Part shown: positions 10,548-21,575 of the stretch, piece after piece
Numbering within the stretch: position 1 is the stretch's first letter
Layout: each line of letters starts with the position of its first letter
Assembly (NCBI GenBank): GCA_029449235.1
Contig: JANATG010000011.1
Coordinates: forward strand, 898,001-962,000
Origin: Linnemannia schmuckeri
Taxonomy: Eukaryota > Mortierellomycota > Mortierellomycetes > Mortierellales > Mortierellaceae
DNA: 64,000 nucleotides
Direction of reading: 5' to 3'
Translations under genes and position numbers: made by a program
Notes under the pieces: model-generated
Database searches by the model: none
Seen by the model: the letters and a program-made list of their open reading frames with translations, nothing else
What the model was told of the DNA's origin: nothing

Positions 10548-11513
10548 TGTGGATGTTTCTTGCAGAGGAACCTTGAAGAAAAGGATGTTTTGTAGGGCGT
10601 GTGTATGTTTCGGGCCAGCTAATTAAAGGATATACAGGGGAATTTAGGTGGAAGCAGTAGAAGAGATAGAAGAAGAGAGAACCGTTGTTGATGTTGCTGT
10701 CGCTGAAGATGATGGATGGAAATGGTAATTGGCCTCCCTTTATAATTTCTTTATGATTGAAAAAAGGCTGTCAATTGCAGAGGTTTGTCATCGACCGCTT
10801 TTTGTTGTTTGTGCCTGACTGTCAATCCCACATTGTATGCCTCTCGCTGTCCTGTCTTACTCCGCTCTTCCTGACTGGCTTAGTGAACAAAAAAGAAATA
10901 AGAAGTGCTTGTGCTGGAAAAATAAACATTTTGAGACACCGCGATGACAAATTTTGTCCCTTTTAGAGTTCACCTAGCAAGTCTGCGCACTCTAGGAAAA
11001 AAAAAAGCCAGAGGGACACTCTTCGCAACAAAAAAAAAGACCGCCCCTAGACCCATCTCACCCTATTTGATCATATACCAGTTGTCCAAACACCCTTTCT
11101 CCCGCAGTAAAGCTAGGGGATGGAAAAGATGAGGAACAATATTCAATTGATTACGAATTGAAGAGGATGTGTTGTTTTCTCTACCTCTTAAGTTTTGGTG
11201 GCGAGCGGCTAAAGGAATAACCACCTTTTTCGTCTTAACGACATTCGAATATTCCTTCAATCCTTCTCCTCTTCGCATCTGACCTTCAATTTCCTTCTTC
11301 AGCGTAAGCCTTTCTCTTCTTTTCCCTGAAGCTATTTGTCCCAAGTACTATTTTTGATACTTGAAATATCGTGACCTGGCCATGACTGGCTCTAACTTGA
11401 TGGCGTTTATTAGGAAAGGTCGTGAAAAAGGCGAACCGCGCTCTCTTATTCCCATTACAGATATACGTTTGCAAAGAAAAAACAACGCCAAGAATTATAT
11501 TATACCCCTACTA
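10548..11513. other. Promoter side of the DHA2 transporter and insertion locus of the transposon
   Basis: AT-rich intergenic sequence with no supported coding frame. It contains the minus-strand leader of the transporter, and its right edge is the TA target site of the Tc1-like element. Confidence 0.5.
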
Positions 11514-11515
11514 TA

Positions 11516-11560
11516 CAGCGCCCTCCCAAAAAGAATTGCCGGAAAAAATTTAAGCATTTT
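11516..11560 (+). repeat. Left terminal inverted repeat of the Tc1-like element
   Basis: It begins CAGCGCCCTCCCAAAAAG, continues aattgccgg, then A-run, tttaagcat and a T-run. It matches the right end in inverse orientation with one mismatch in the first ~30 nt (CCC against TCT context) and small length differences in the A/T runs. Confidence 0.9.
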
Positions 11561-11573
11561 TTTTTTCATCTTT

Positions 11574-12597
11574 TTAATACGAATGGGTATCACCACCGTG
11601 TGGAACCGCCTTTTTTTTCGCAATAACAGCCTTAATTCTCTCAGGCATGCTATCCATGAGTTTTTTGAGGTAGTCCTTGGATATTGTTTACCATTCCTCA
11701 TTGAAGGTGATCAGCATATCCTTGACAGTTCTGGGACGGATGTCTTTGTTCTGGACTGCGCTCTTCATGAGGAACCACACGTTCTCAATGGGGTTGAGAT
11801 CGGGGGATTGAGCTGGCCACTTTATCGATTGAATTCCATTCTTTTCCCTCCACTCCTTGGATACCTTGGCCCGGTGAACAGGTGCTCCATCTTCCATGAG
11901 AAAAGCGTTGGATGTCTCTGCAAGGAATCCTAGGAGTTCTCCTTCATAGACAATCTCGACGAAGTTGACTGCTTTGCGCTCACCGGCAGGAATGACAACC
12001 AGATTCGACATACTGCTCCCAACAAAAGCGCCCCACACCATCACAGATGATCTTCCACTCTTAAACGATGGAACAACACACGACGACTCGTACTTCTCAT
12101 CCTCTCTCCTCCAAACTCGAGCTTTATGGTAGTTCTTCCCCACTTCAAACGAACGACTCATCCGTCCACACAACTTTTCTCCAATCCTCCACGGTCCAAT
12201 CTTTGTACTTTTTTGCGAATGCCAACCTCGCTGCTTTATGTTTGGGAGTGAGAAACGGTTTGATAACCGCTGCGCAGGAAAAGATGCGAAGGCTATGAAG
12301 GGTTCTTCTAACAGTAGATTGGGAGACCTTGGTTGGGAGAGAGTTGGTGATGCCGGCCAAGGTAGCACGGCGGTTCTTGTGGAAATAGGTGACGACAGAA
12401 CGGACATCTCGTTCGGAAAGCTTGCGTGGACGACCAGACGACTTCTTGATCTCAACGTCCCCTCGATTCTTGAACTGCCGAAGAACCGATCGGACAGTCC
12501 TTTCGCTAACGTTGAGTTCAGCAGCGATAGCAGGAGACTTAGCGCCGGCCTTGCTCATTCCTACAATTTGGGCTCGCATGCTAGCGGAAAGGACCAT
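11574..12597 (-). pseudogene. Decayed Tc1-type transposase (one frameshift, one premature stop)
   Basis: Reading on the minus strand from the ATG at 12597, the N-terminus has a helix-turn-helix (AAELNVSERTVRSVLRQF) and a GRPRK basic hook, then the DDE nuclease domain starting at VVWTDES. The frame breaks near 12151-12154, where one extra base lies just after the first catalytic Asp; the protein continues in another frame with SFEVGKNYHKARVWRR. The second Asp (FLMEDGAPVHRA) and the terminal Glu (SPDLNPIENVW) are separated by 34 residues, the DD34E spacing of Tc1. A TAA at 11688-11690 interrupts the frame again, yet the family-typical C-terminus (SMPERIKAVI..GGDTHSY) continues in frame to a stop at 11574. 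The total of 1024 nt equals a normal ~340-aa Tc1 transposase plus one base, so decay is limited to these lesions as far as I can see. Confidence 0.93.
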
Positions 12598-12676
12598 GGG
12601 AGAAGAGAGAGGTGGGTGACAAGGGAAGGGTGGGAGAAAGAAAGAGAAAGAACAAAATAGAAAAAAAAAAAAAAAA

Positions 12677-12721
12677 GATGCTCAAATTTTTTTTCCGGCA
12701 ATTCTTTTTGGGAGAGCGCTG
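12677..12721 (-). repeat. Right terminal inverted repeat of the Tc1-like element
   Basis: On the minus strand it starts CAGCGCTCTCCCAAAAAG, mirrors the left end, and is adjoined internally by a poly-A run (12660-12676 on the plus strand) that matches the T-run inside the left repeat. TA follows at 12722-12723. Confidence 0.9.
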
Positions 12722-12723
12722 TA

Positions 12724-14047
12724 CACATCCCGTTCTTTTGAAGGCTTAAGGACCTCTTGGATGACATTTCGCGATTTTGACTGGACGAAGAAAACGAAGA
12801 GGACGAAAAGGACGATTTCTCCTGATCTTGTTGTCTTCTGACATTCAGCTGCGAGTTTTCATGCCTTTCCGAAAAGAACAGTTTCTTATGCTGGCTTTTG
12901 CAAAATCAAAATACCAACCGAAGTTTGCGAGTTGAGGTATTTCGCCAGCTTTTTTTTTTTTTTTTTTTTTTTTGTTTTACTTAAAAGGGTCAATTCATGA
13001 AGGATACCTCATTGAGAAAAGAAGATATGTGCTCAATTGACGCCCAGAGAAAAAGCATAATAATTTTTTTGCTGTATGTACTTTCTTAAGTTTTTTGATG
13101 CTTGAGACGTTCAAGTCGTGACGATGGAGATCACTGGGATATTTTTTCTATTTGTCGTTACAGTACATGCTTTTGTTTATGTATGCGTGTACAACAGTTA
13201 TTTTGAGCACTGAAGACATAGAAGAGAGGGGGGCTTGAATGCTGAGGAAAAAAAGTGAGGTTCTCTATTTCCATTTTCTTTCAAATTTCCCTTGTTTGTA
13301 AGATGGGAAGTACACCATTTCCCAGGACAGTACCGACGGTCCCTAGAAATACTAGGCGACGGATATGTTAAAGAGGGGCCCCACGTTTGTAATTCGTACA
13401 CTAGATCATGTAGCCTTCAACTGATACCTTTTTCACGCCAATCCCATTTTTATTTCTAGTCTTCAAAGTTCAAAAAAGAGAGTAGAGGAGTAACGCGTTT
13501 TTTTGGAGACGGATGAAACTCTATGAAATGCAGTAAAACCTTATACATTTTCAAACCTGCCTCGGAAAAGAAAGCAGTCCAATCCTTGCTTTTCACGACG
13601 ATATCCAGATCCGTTTCAAATCCTTTTAACCCCCCATGATATCAAATCGGCCCTTCAACCTTCGCAACCCCTGTTAATCCCCCGAGAAACCAGTCCCACT
13701 GAACGTCCCCCTTCCAAAAATTTTAAAGCCTCGAAAAAATCCCTATTTTTTCAGTCTAAGCACACTTGTGTGTTTTTCGGGTGACCTGCTTGCACAGTTT
13801 TTGTGCTTGTTGGGTCGCCTATCGGGTAGACAACACTTTGCCTCACGCGACCGTTTTGGTCTATGTGAAGTCGGACTTTCTATCTGCTCGAGAGCAAAGA
13901 CCTACTCTTAATCGCTTGCTGAGTGCAAATCAATGCCTCAGTGAGTTTCATATGTAAGGCATATCCTATATACTTATTCAAACAAATCAGAGAAAAAAAT
14001 GAGGAAAGGAACGAAGAATCGAAAGAGAGTTTATTCTAGAAAAGGTG
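12724..14047. other. Intergenic region with a 24-nt poly-T run
   Basis: No gene supported. A homopolymer T run spans 12950-12973. The remainder is AT-rich; the 63-codon plus-strand open frame at 13766-13957 has no recognisable features. Confidence 0.5.
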
Positions 14048-16491
14048 TCATGATCGTTCATTTTGCAGCTGTGCGCTACATTGTTGCTCCTCTTGAATCG
14101 TCAGAAGCAAGGCGGCCAGAAACGCATCCATCGTAGAAATAGACACCTGCACGAAAACAAGAAAGAGTAAATGCAGCCTCAAATCAGTTCAACAGCATTC
14201 GCAATGAAAATAAACACAAACAAACAACAAAAAAGCATCGAGTGCTCAAGAGAATGAACATACCTGCAAGTGACTGGCATGGGCGAGAAAGGGCAATTTG
14301 CGAATGGCACGACCGCTCATCCCTTGAGCCAATTCTGATATCCGTTGCAAGTCCATCGCTTGCGCTATGAGATGAGCGTTCTCTGGATTGTTGTGTGTGC
14401 TATATTGCCAGATGTCTTTACGTTCCGGTAGTGGGTGCTATAATATTAGACGCGTGTTGTTAGTTTGAGTAAGCCATGCCAATGATTACCTTTTAGCATT
14501 TGAAATGATCTTGAGCTAAAAGCTGCTTACCTTGGCGTGGATAATTCCTGTTCGCCCGAGCTCATTGAGGCTAGAGCAAAGAATTGTGTAAATGGCCTTG
14601 GGTGGAGGGAGTCCAATGTACATCTTGATGTCGGCACGATCAATAAAAGCGATATCTCAATGATTGGAAGAAAAGACGTGATGTTAGCTTTACCTGATTT
14701 TTTTTTTTTTTTTTTCATTTTGATCTATTATTTCATTACATATCGACTTTCAAGAAGTGGGTGTATACCAATCGCTTCAGTGATATTAGACGTGGTCAAA
14801 ATCAACACGTTGTTCCTTCTCTTCAGTCGATCAATTTGTGTCAGGAGAGCATTGACGACCTATAAACAGATAACGTATGAATCAGGTCATTATCTTGAAT
14901 AGCAAGTCATTTCTTGGCGTCAACAAGCATGCATGTCTCTAAAAAATCTATGGTCACAGTTACCCTTATCGAGTCTGATGGCTCATTGCCTGAAAGCGCT
15001 GCCTTTCTTGCCGCTGCTAAACTCTCCACTTCATCTAGTGCAACCGACAGAATACACATGAGGCAAACCCAGTTAGTCTCACGTACTCCACTTACTGGTG
15101 TATCATATTTAACGAGGGATGGCACAATGGTGCTTACCGATGAGGACACAGACAAAGGTATCGTCATCATCGACCATTCTCCAAATCTGATCAAACATGC
15201 GCTGAACTAACTTCCCGCTCTCCGAAAACCACTTGCTAAACAGACTGTGGCAGTTGATCTCCAGCAACTTTGTGAAATGGAACCTGCTTGCATCAAGGCA
15301 TAGTGATATGTGAAGTTAGTATCCCTACTTAGCTCAGACAAAAAAGTTTCACTGCGAAAAGGTCATTGGGCTAAACCTATCGTTTTCAGAAAAATGTACC
15401 TCCGAGATAACCGAATGCCCAATGTCTGGGCCAAACCGCGACAAAGAGATGTTTTTCCAGTACCAGGAGGTCCATGAAGGAGCACCACTCTATCCAAAAG
15501 GAGAGAAAATGAAGGCTAATTAATTCGAATTCTTAGCCTTGTTATTAAGCGTTACTAAACGCGTTCCATGCATGAACCTGCTCGTTACCTGTTCCACGAT
15601 ACGAGGTGTGGGTTAACATTCCTGTCAGAGAACAATATTGTCGTGTAAACATATTCCAGAAGTTTTATCTCCAACCGATCCTCAAAGATCAAGCTATACA
15701 ATGTCGCGGATCCCAGCAAGAGTTGTTAGTATGGGAACATTGTACAAAAGAAAGTTGTCACACAGCTGACATTCAGTTGAACAAGATGCTTAACATTACC
15801 TGTCCCAGACACCCTCCAACTCCTCACAGGGCAGGGTCCAATGATGTGCCATCATCACCGACTCATCCATATCTCCTGATCCAACGTCGCCATACTCTTC
15901 GACAGCGCCTTGCCTCTGAAGCTGATACACATGGATCGACAGCTCCACATCCCTTGTGACAAAGCTTTGAAACTCTTCTTCTTCTTCCTTCCAGATCTGT
16001 TCCCGTACATCGTCTGTAAGCTCTTGGCCAGGTTCTTGATCAGGATGGACATCATCGTCTTCGTGGCGCTGTTGGCTGGACGAGGACATTGTCGTATCGG
16101 TTGCTACATTGTACGAGCTCCTCCTCCTGTCATGATCATCTCTTCTATCAAGTCCAGGTCTCCTCGTGTCACTCACTCTCCTGGCTTCTCTGCTCCCTGT
16201 ACGGTTGCTATTGTTGGTGGGTTTTTTACGAAGAATAGATCCGTATCCTGAACACTCGCCGATCCGGATGTGTTCAACAAACGTCCTGACCAGCTCATCC
16301 TCGCTCTGGCGCATAGTATCGATTGTTTGAAAGCATGTGATTGTGGTCGTTGTGAAAACTAAGAATGCGCGGATACGCTCTCGCATGGTCTCGTAGCGTA
16401 CTGAACATTGCGGTGCGAGTCTTGCTTCAACTATGTGTGCGTGAAGTGAAGAAGCACAAAAGTATTTAGAATGTGTTTGTGAGAGATCCAT
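14048..16491 (-). CDS. PCH2: AAA+ ATPase TRIP13/Pch2 (HORMA-domain remodeller)
   Basis: Nine exons on the minus strand: 16491-15800, 15693-15589, 15489-15400, 15283-15138, 15034-14964, 14859-14769, 14655-14531, 14437-14264 and 14146-14048 (530 aa). The product matches TRIP13/Pch2 throughout: HHWTLPCEELEGVWDS, Walker A LLHGPPGTGKTSLC, SLFSKWFSESGKLVQRMF, Walker B VCVLIDEVESLAAARKAA, EPSDSIRVVNALLTQID, the sensor region LTTSNITEAIDIAFIDRADI and the arginine-containing GMSGRAIRKLPFLAHA. Known Pch2/TRIP13 hexamers unfold HORMA proteins (Hop1, Mad2) in meiotic checkpoint, crossover and spindle-checkpoint control. The N-terminal ~100 residues after the start at 16491 are Arg- and acidic-rich and less conserved; the start could differ by an unseen exon. 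The exon 7 acceptor reads GAG, which is unusual and worth transcript confirmation. Confidence 0.92.
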
Positions 16492-16809
16492 TTCGAGAGG
16501 GTGATTAAATGAATAAAGACGTTTGATGGGGTTGTACCATGGAGGACTGGTGGTCGTGGTCCTGATTGAATAAAAGCTGATGTCATGCGCAAAGTGTATA
16601 AGTGCGATGCAGAATCAAGAGAGCGAGAAGTGGAGTAATGTAATGAAAAGAAAAGAAAAAAAAAAGAAAAAAAGGTGATCACAAGCGCGAGTCTCTTTTA
16701 AGGTACAAATAGTACAACAATAAAGTCCTATAGATTATTTTTTTATTTTGGTGAATCAAAACAGACAAGATAGGGAACACAGAAGATTGGACAGACTACT
16801 ACTACATTT
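16492..16809. other. Compact promoter between PCH2 and the FOX2 stop codon
   Basis: About 320 nt containing the 5' region of PCH2 and the 3' end of the beta-oxidation gene. A purine-rich aaaagaaaagaaaaa tract lies near 16645-16675. No gene supported. Confidence 0.5.
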
Positions 16810-18998
16810 TTACAGCTTGGGCTTGGAGGACTTGGAGGCCTCGCCCTGGAGCTCAACGGCAGCATTGGAGATGACGATGGCGTCACGCTCGATAGCACGG
16901 ACCTGGAACAGGACCTTGTTGCCTTCGCGCCACATCGATGTCTCGAGAGTTTCGCCAGGGTTGACAGTCTTGGCGAAACGAACCTTGATGTTCTTGAAGC
17001 TGTTGGGGTCGTTGTTGCAGTAGGCATTGAAGATGTGCTTGCCAGCAATACCGAACGAGCACAGACCATGGAGGATAGGGATCTCAAAGCCTCCAACGGC
17101 AGCCATCTCGGGGTCGATATGGAGAGGGTTCCAGTCTCCCGACAGACGGTAGAGCGCAGCTTGGTCCTCGCCAGTCTTCTCGGTGACAACATGGTCGGGC
17201 TTGCGGTTGGGGATCTTGTTAACGGCGGTGGCTGCACCACGGTCGACACCCTCCTTCTTGCCGCCAAAGTTGCCAGCACCGCGGATGAACATTGTGAACT
17301 CGTTGATGCAAATGTCGTTGTCCTCCTCGTCCGTGGTCTTGACACCGATGGTGGCGACACATCCCTTGCCCTTGTCGAGAATGTCGACGACGTAAGGGGT
17401 GGAAGTCAACTTGGCGTTGGCGGGGAATGGGCGGATAATCTCAAGGTACTGCTCGCCGTGAAGAAGCATCATGGGATTGAACGAAGGGAGGATCTCGCCA
17501 AATGGTACGCCATTCATGGCAGCAAACGACGGGATGACACCGAAAGTAGGGACGGCGGTGAATGCCTCGCTGTTCTCGTAGACGAGGTGGAGATCGGTAC
17601 GCTTGGCGCCGATACCGAGGTTGTAAAGGATGACATCGCGCTCGGTGTAGGAGAAGGACTCGGAGGGAAAGGTCAACGACTTTGCAGCCTCGACATCAAC
17701 CTTACCATTCTCGGAAATGACCTTAGGCCGGGCGGCATCAACATCTGCCTTGGATGTGTTCTCAAAGTTGGAAATAATGCTCTCCATCGACTCGGCGGTC
17801 GAGTCAGGGTGGGTGGTGCGGCCGTCCTCAAAGTCGGTGATCTTGTCCCACTTCTCAGAAATATGTTCGGGTAACAGCGTCTGGTCAATGGGAAAACCGT
17901 GGCCTCCGGTACGCTCCCAGCGAAGCTTGCCGACATAACCAGCACCGACCTCGAAGAGGGATCCGTTCTCGGTGGTCTCTTCGTGGCAGAGGTAGGCGAC
18001 CAAGGGGGTGACCATCTCGGGCTTGAGGGAGGCGAGCATATCTGGAGGAAGGACGGTCTCGGTCATACGCGAGGCGGCAATGGGTGCAATGACGTTACTG
18101 TGGATGTTGTCTTTCTTGCCCTCGAGAGCAAGAGTTCTGGTAAAGCCGACCAATGCGAGCTTTGCAGCCGAGTAGTTGGCCTGACCTGTTAACATTAAAA
18201 AAAAAAGTGTGGGGAGAATAAGTTATGTACACAGAAAAAGAACGGAACAGAAAATGGTGAGCAATCGGGAAACACTTAGAGGGTAAGTGAATTTCACTCG
18301 GCTTGCATAGTTGCTCAGTTGCTCGCCTTGTTCTGTCATAAAAGTAGGGAGGCAGCCGGTAATGTACCAAGGTAGAAGTAGTGTTGGTCATTCAAGGATC
18401 GGTTGCTTACCAAAGTTTCCGTAGATACCAGCAGCAGAGGCTAATTAAACATAAAAATAAAAAGCCATCGAGCATGGGCCAGTCTCAATACTCCTACATT
18501 CATGACTAACACTGAACGGCCAAGGAAAAAAAAGAACAGCACTAACATACTGGTGTTGATAACACGGCCAAACTTTTGCTTGCGGAAGATGGGCCAGGCA
18601 GCCTTAGTGACCTTGTAGGCACCATCGACGTGGACTGAGAAGATGGCGTCCCACTGCTGATCAGTCATGCGGGCAAAGGAAACATCCTTGAGGATACCGG
18701 CGTTGTTGATGACAATGTCGACACGGCCAAAGGCTTTCATGGCGGTCTCGATAATCTTGTCTCCGTCAAGGACAGAGTCGTAATTGGCTACGGCCTTACC
18801 GCCGGCGGCGCGGATCTCATCGACAACAAGATCGGCTGCACGACTCGAGGCTCCCTCACCGGTGTGGGAACCACCGAGATCGTTGACGACCACCGAGGCA
18901 CCACGGGATCCAAAGAAGAGCGAGTGGGACTTGCCGAGTCCACCACCGGCGCCAGTCACGACGACAACGCGACCATCGAATCGAAGGTTATCGGTCAT
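16810..18998 (-). CDS. FOX2: Peroxisomal multifunctional beta-oxidation enzyme: (3R)-hydroxyacyl-CoA dehydrogenase plus enoyl-CoA hydratase 2
   Basis: Three exons on the minus strand: 18998-18551, 18440-18411 (30 nt) and 18185-16810 (617 aa). The N-terminal ~300 residues are one short-chain dehydrogenase domain: VVVTGAGGGLGKSHSLFF, NDLGG, INNAGILKD, and the catalytic YxxxK in QANYSAAKLALVGFTRTLAL. The C-terminal half is a MaoC-type hydratase 2 with LSGDWNPLHIDPEMA and ILHGLCSFGIAGKHI, the known catalytic Asp/His signature. Together they hydrate trans-2-enoyl-CoA and oxidise the (3R)-hydroxy product. The C-terminus is PKL, a variant of the peroxisomal PTS1 signal. Ascomycete Fox2 proteins carry two dehydrogenase domains (~900 aa); this one has a single dehydrogenase domain, like the animal enzyme, but without an SCP2 domain. 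Confidence 0.94.
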
Positions 18999-20319
18999 TG
19001 TGTAGTTGTATACGTTGGAGTGAGAAGGAGAAGGTGAGGAGTGAGATGGAAAAAAAGTAGAGGGGTGTTAACGGTGGGAAAGAAGACAGAAGGAAGAAAA
19101 TGAAAAGAAAGAAAAGAAAGAAAAAAAGAGGGTAATGCGGCTGTCTCTTTAAAGATGTTCGCTTCACTGTCCTCTCGCATTGGACCTCGTTGTTAGGGTA
19201 ATGCGACTGTGGAGTCAGAAAGAAAGGCAGCCGACAACGAAAACAAAAGCGCAAACACACATAAACACATCAATACATAACAGGACATGCGCTGGACGTG
19301 TGCAACGGCGGATGAAAAAGAAGGCACCATGAGCCGCAACAGCAAACAAGGGGTGATGAAGGGCACAAACAAAAGAAAAATACTTTCCGAGGCCACTGTT
19401 TGAATTCTATTTATTTATTTGTCTCTGTCACTGTGGTGCGGTGGGTTAAGGAAGGAAAAAAGCGAGCCTTGTTTTTTGCTGTCCCTTTTGTTGTGTAGCT
19501 TCATTAAACACATACACAAACACCAACAATAGCAAACCATCACCACTCGACACCCTTCTCGATCGCATGAAAATAAATGGTTGGCGGTTTTTTACACGCT
19601 GTTTCCCAAATCTCACCGCCAAAATCGGCTCAGGGACTACCTTTACGCTTGTTTTACGTTTCGTCTCCCACCCCACAAACACAAATAAACCGTGCTATTT
19701 CTATGTCTCTCGGACCCGGCACAATCTCTTGTTCTATCTCGTCGTGGGCAACCGGGTAGACGCACACAGGCAGTCTATCCTATTTTTCCATCTTTGTCAC
19801 ATTCACACGGTTTCTCGACTATTTCTTTGTTCAGCTCGCTTCACTCGTTTCTGCAATCTTTTTACCATTTCTTTGTGTCAAACCATACGTATCCTTTCAC
19901 CGTTTTCCTCCAAAGATATTAACAATCAAACAATAGCACGTTAACAAAAAAAAATCAACACATCGGAGTCGAACGTCCTGTACACTTGCAACCACGGTCA
20001 TTCATGGGCAAATATCTAGGAAAGAGTTGAGAAAAATGCAAGTCGTTCTTTTGGCAATATTTTTATTCTTGTGTCGATGTTATTTTTGCTTGTGGTTTTT
20101 TTGTGCTTTACATTGGTAGGTACAAGGGAGATACAAGTAATAGACTAATGTGTGTGTGTGGTTGCTGGTAAGATACTATGGTTTTTACTATGGACAAGGA
20201 AAAGAAAATCAATGGGCAGATAAGACGATGGGGATGGGAAGATGCATGGAGGAAGAACAGCCGTAATAGGTTGAACTGTGGTAAAAGATATTAAGAGCTC
20301 CGCGTCGTTTCCGTTTCTT
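18999..20319. other. Intergenic region between FOX2 promoter and the membrane-protein gene 3' end
   Basis: The FOX2 side (18999-19180) is pyrimidine-rich on the minus strand, consistent with a 5' leader. The rest is AT-rich low complexity, with a short (TG)n run near 20148-20160. No gene supported. Confidence 0.5.
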
Positions 20320-21575
20320 TCAATCGTCGTCAAAGCTGCCGCGGCGCCATCCAGGAGAAGAGGTGCGGTTCACCTCGAAGCTCGCCTGGTGCTGTGGGGG
20401 ACGTGTAGGGACTGCTCCACTGGCCTCATCATCGCTATCAGGGTTCATGACACGCAGGTTTCTATGTATACAAACGTGCAATGTGAAAAAAAGGGGAAAA
20501 CAGGGAGGTCAATTAAAACGTGAAAGAAGAACCACTCTCATCATTTGCAACAAACATGTATGAATGTAAGAGCCCCAGGGGTAAAAGCAACAACATAAAC
20601 ATGTTAAAACACTTACGAAATCTTGGAAATAGGAGGCAAGACAGGCTGGATCTGACCGGTGTATTGAGGGAGAGAGCCGTCCATGTACGAGTCGCGTGAA
20701 TTGGTGTTGTACTTGTATTCGTCCAGATCGTCATCTGCAGCGACGTGTTCCCGCCGCCGCCTGGAGTAGACATAGGCTGCAACCGACAAGGCGACGATCA
20801 ATGCAATCACAGAAACCACAATGCCAGCGATGGCGCCACTGGAGAGACTTGATGAGGAGCCATTGGTGGATCCAGTCAAGCCTGAGGGGGATGTTGTGAT
20901 TGTGGTGGATGAAGCAGTTGTGGAGGAGGGTGCAGTTGTGGTGGTGACAGTTCCGTTGGGGTTGTTGATGTCCTTCCAGACCTGGTTTTGCGACGAACAG
21001 ACACTCTTGTAAAAATCTAATGCCGCGACGGTGTAGTTGGCTGTGTCTGAGGTCTCGCATCCCAGGCAATTTTTGATCTAATCATAATCAAATGGGCACA
21101 AGGAAAATAAATTAACAAAACTTTCATTGGTTACTTAACTCGTTTCACCATTCAATTTTGAATACTCAGACGAGTGGTAAATTGATTCGTATCGAAATAT
21201 GTACCAAGTCGTAGTAGTTTTGGTTACAGGCACAGGGGGCTTGCGCATCCGTTGGCCTATCGATTGAATGGAGAGTGGTGGTGCAGCAAAGTGGTTAGTG
21301 AACCAAAAAAAAGATATTTTTTTCATTGAACATACCGATCCCAATTAACTCAATTGATCAGGGCGGGAGACTTACTGGTAAATCATGTGTCCAGGCCATG
21401 TAAGGATTGCGAGCTTAGTGTTGCATGGCTTGAGCAAGTCATCGACATATGCGCAGGTCGGGCAAGATGCATCGACGGTTGAAGGCGAGAGACCAAGTAG
21501 CAGCAGGGGAGCACCGAGGAAGAAGGCGGATGCAGCCTTGGAGTAGAAGCTTGCTACCCGACGTGGCTTGACCAT
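20320..21575 (-). CDS. Secreted-face Cys-rich, single-pass type I membrane protein of unknown function
   Basis: Four exons on the minus strand: 21575-21376, 21256-21205, 21077-20617 and 20461-20320 (284 aa). A hydrophobic N-terminal segment (AASAFFLGAPLLLLGLSP) looks like a signal peptide. The ectodomain holds eight cysteines, spaced CPTC, KPC, PCAC, NCLGC and SVC, followed by a Thr/Ser-rich stalk (TTTTAPSSTTASSTT) likely to be O-glycosylated. One transmembrane helix (IAGIVVSVIALIVALSVAAYVY) is followed by a basic stop (SRRRREH) and a ~90-residue cytosolic tail. The plan resembles fungal cell-wall stress sensors and related membrane mucins (WSC/Mid2-like architecture), but the Cys domain itself is not one I recognise. 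A role in surface sensing or adhesion is only inference. Confidence 0.85.

Larger units (their letters stand above)
11516..12721 (-). mobile_element. Tc1/mariner-family DNA transposon, 1206 bp
   Basis: The element is bounded by inverted repeats beginning CAGCGC and ending GCGCTG, each flanked outside by TA (11514-11515 and 12722-12723), the TA target-site duplication typical of Tc1/mariner. Total length, repeat placement and a single ~340-codon transposase on the minus strand all fit a Tc1-type element. The transposase carries a frameshift and a nonsense codon, so this copy cannot supply active enzyme. It might still be mobilised in trans if functional copies exist elsewhere, since the termini look intact. 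Confidence 0.93.

Noticed and set aside
13766..13957. 63-codon plus-strand open frame with several Cys
   Set aside because: No homology recognised and no signal or splice logic; likely chance.
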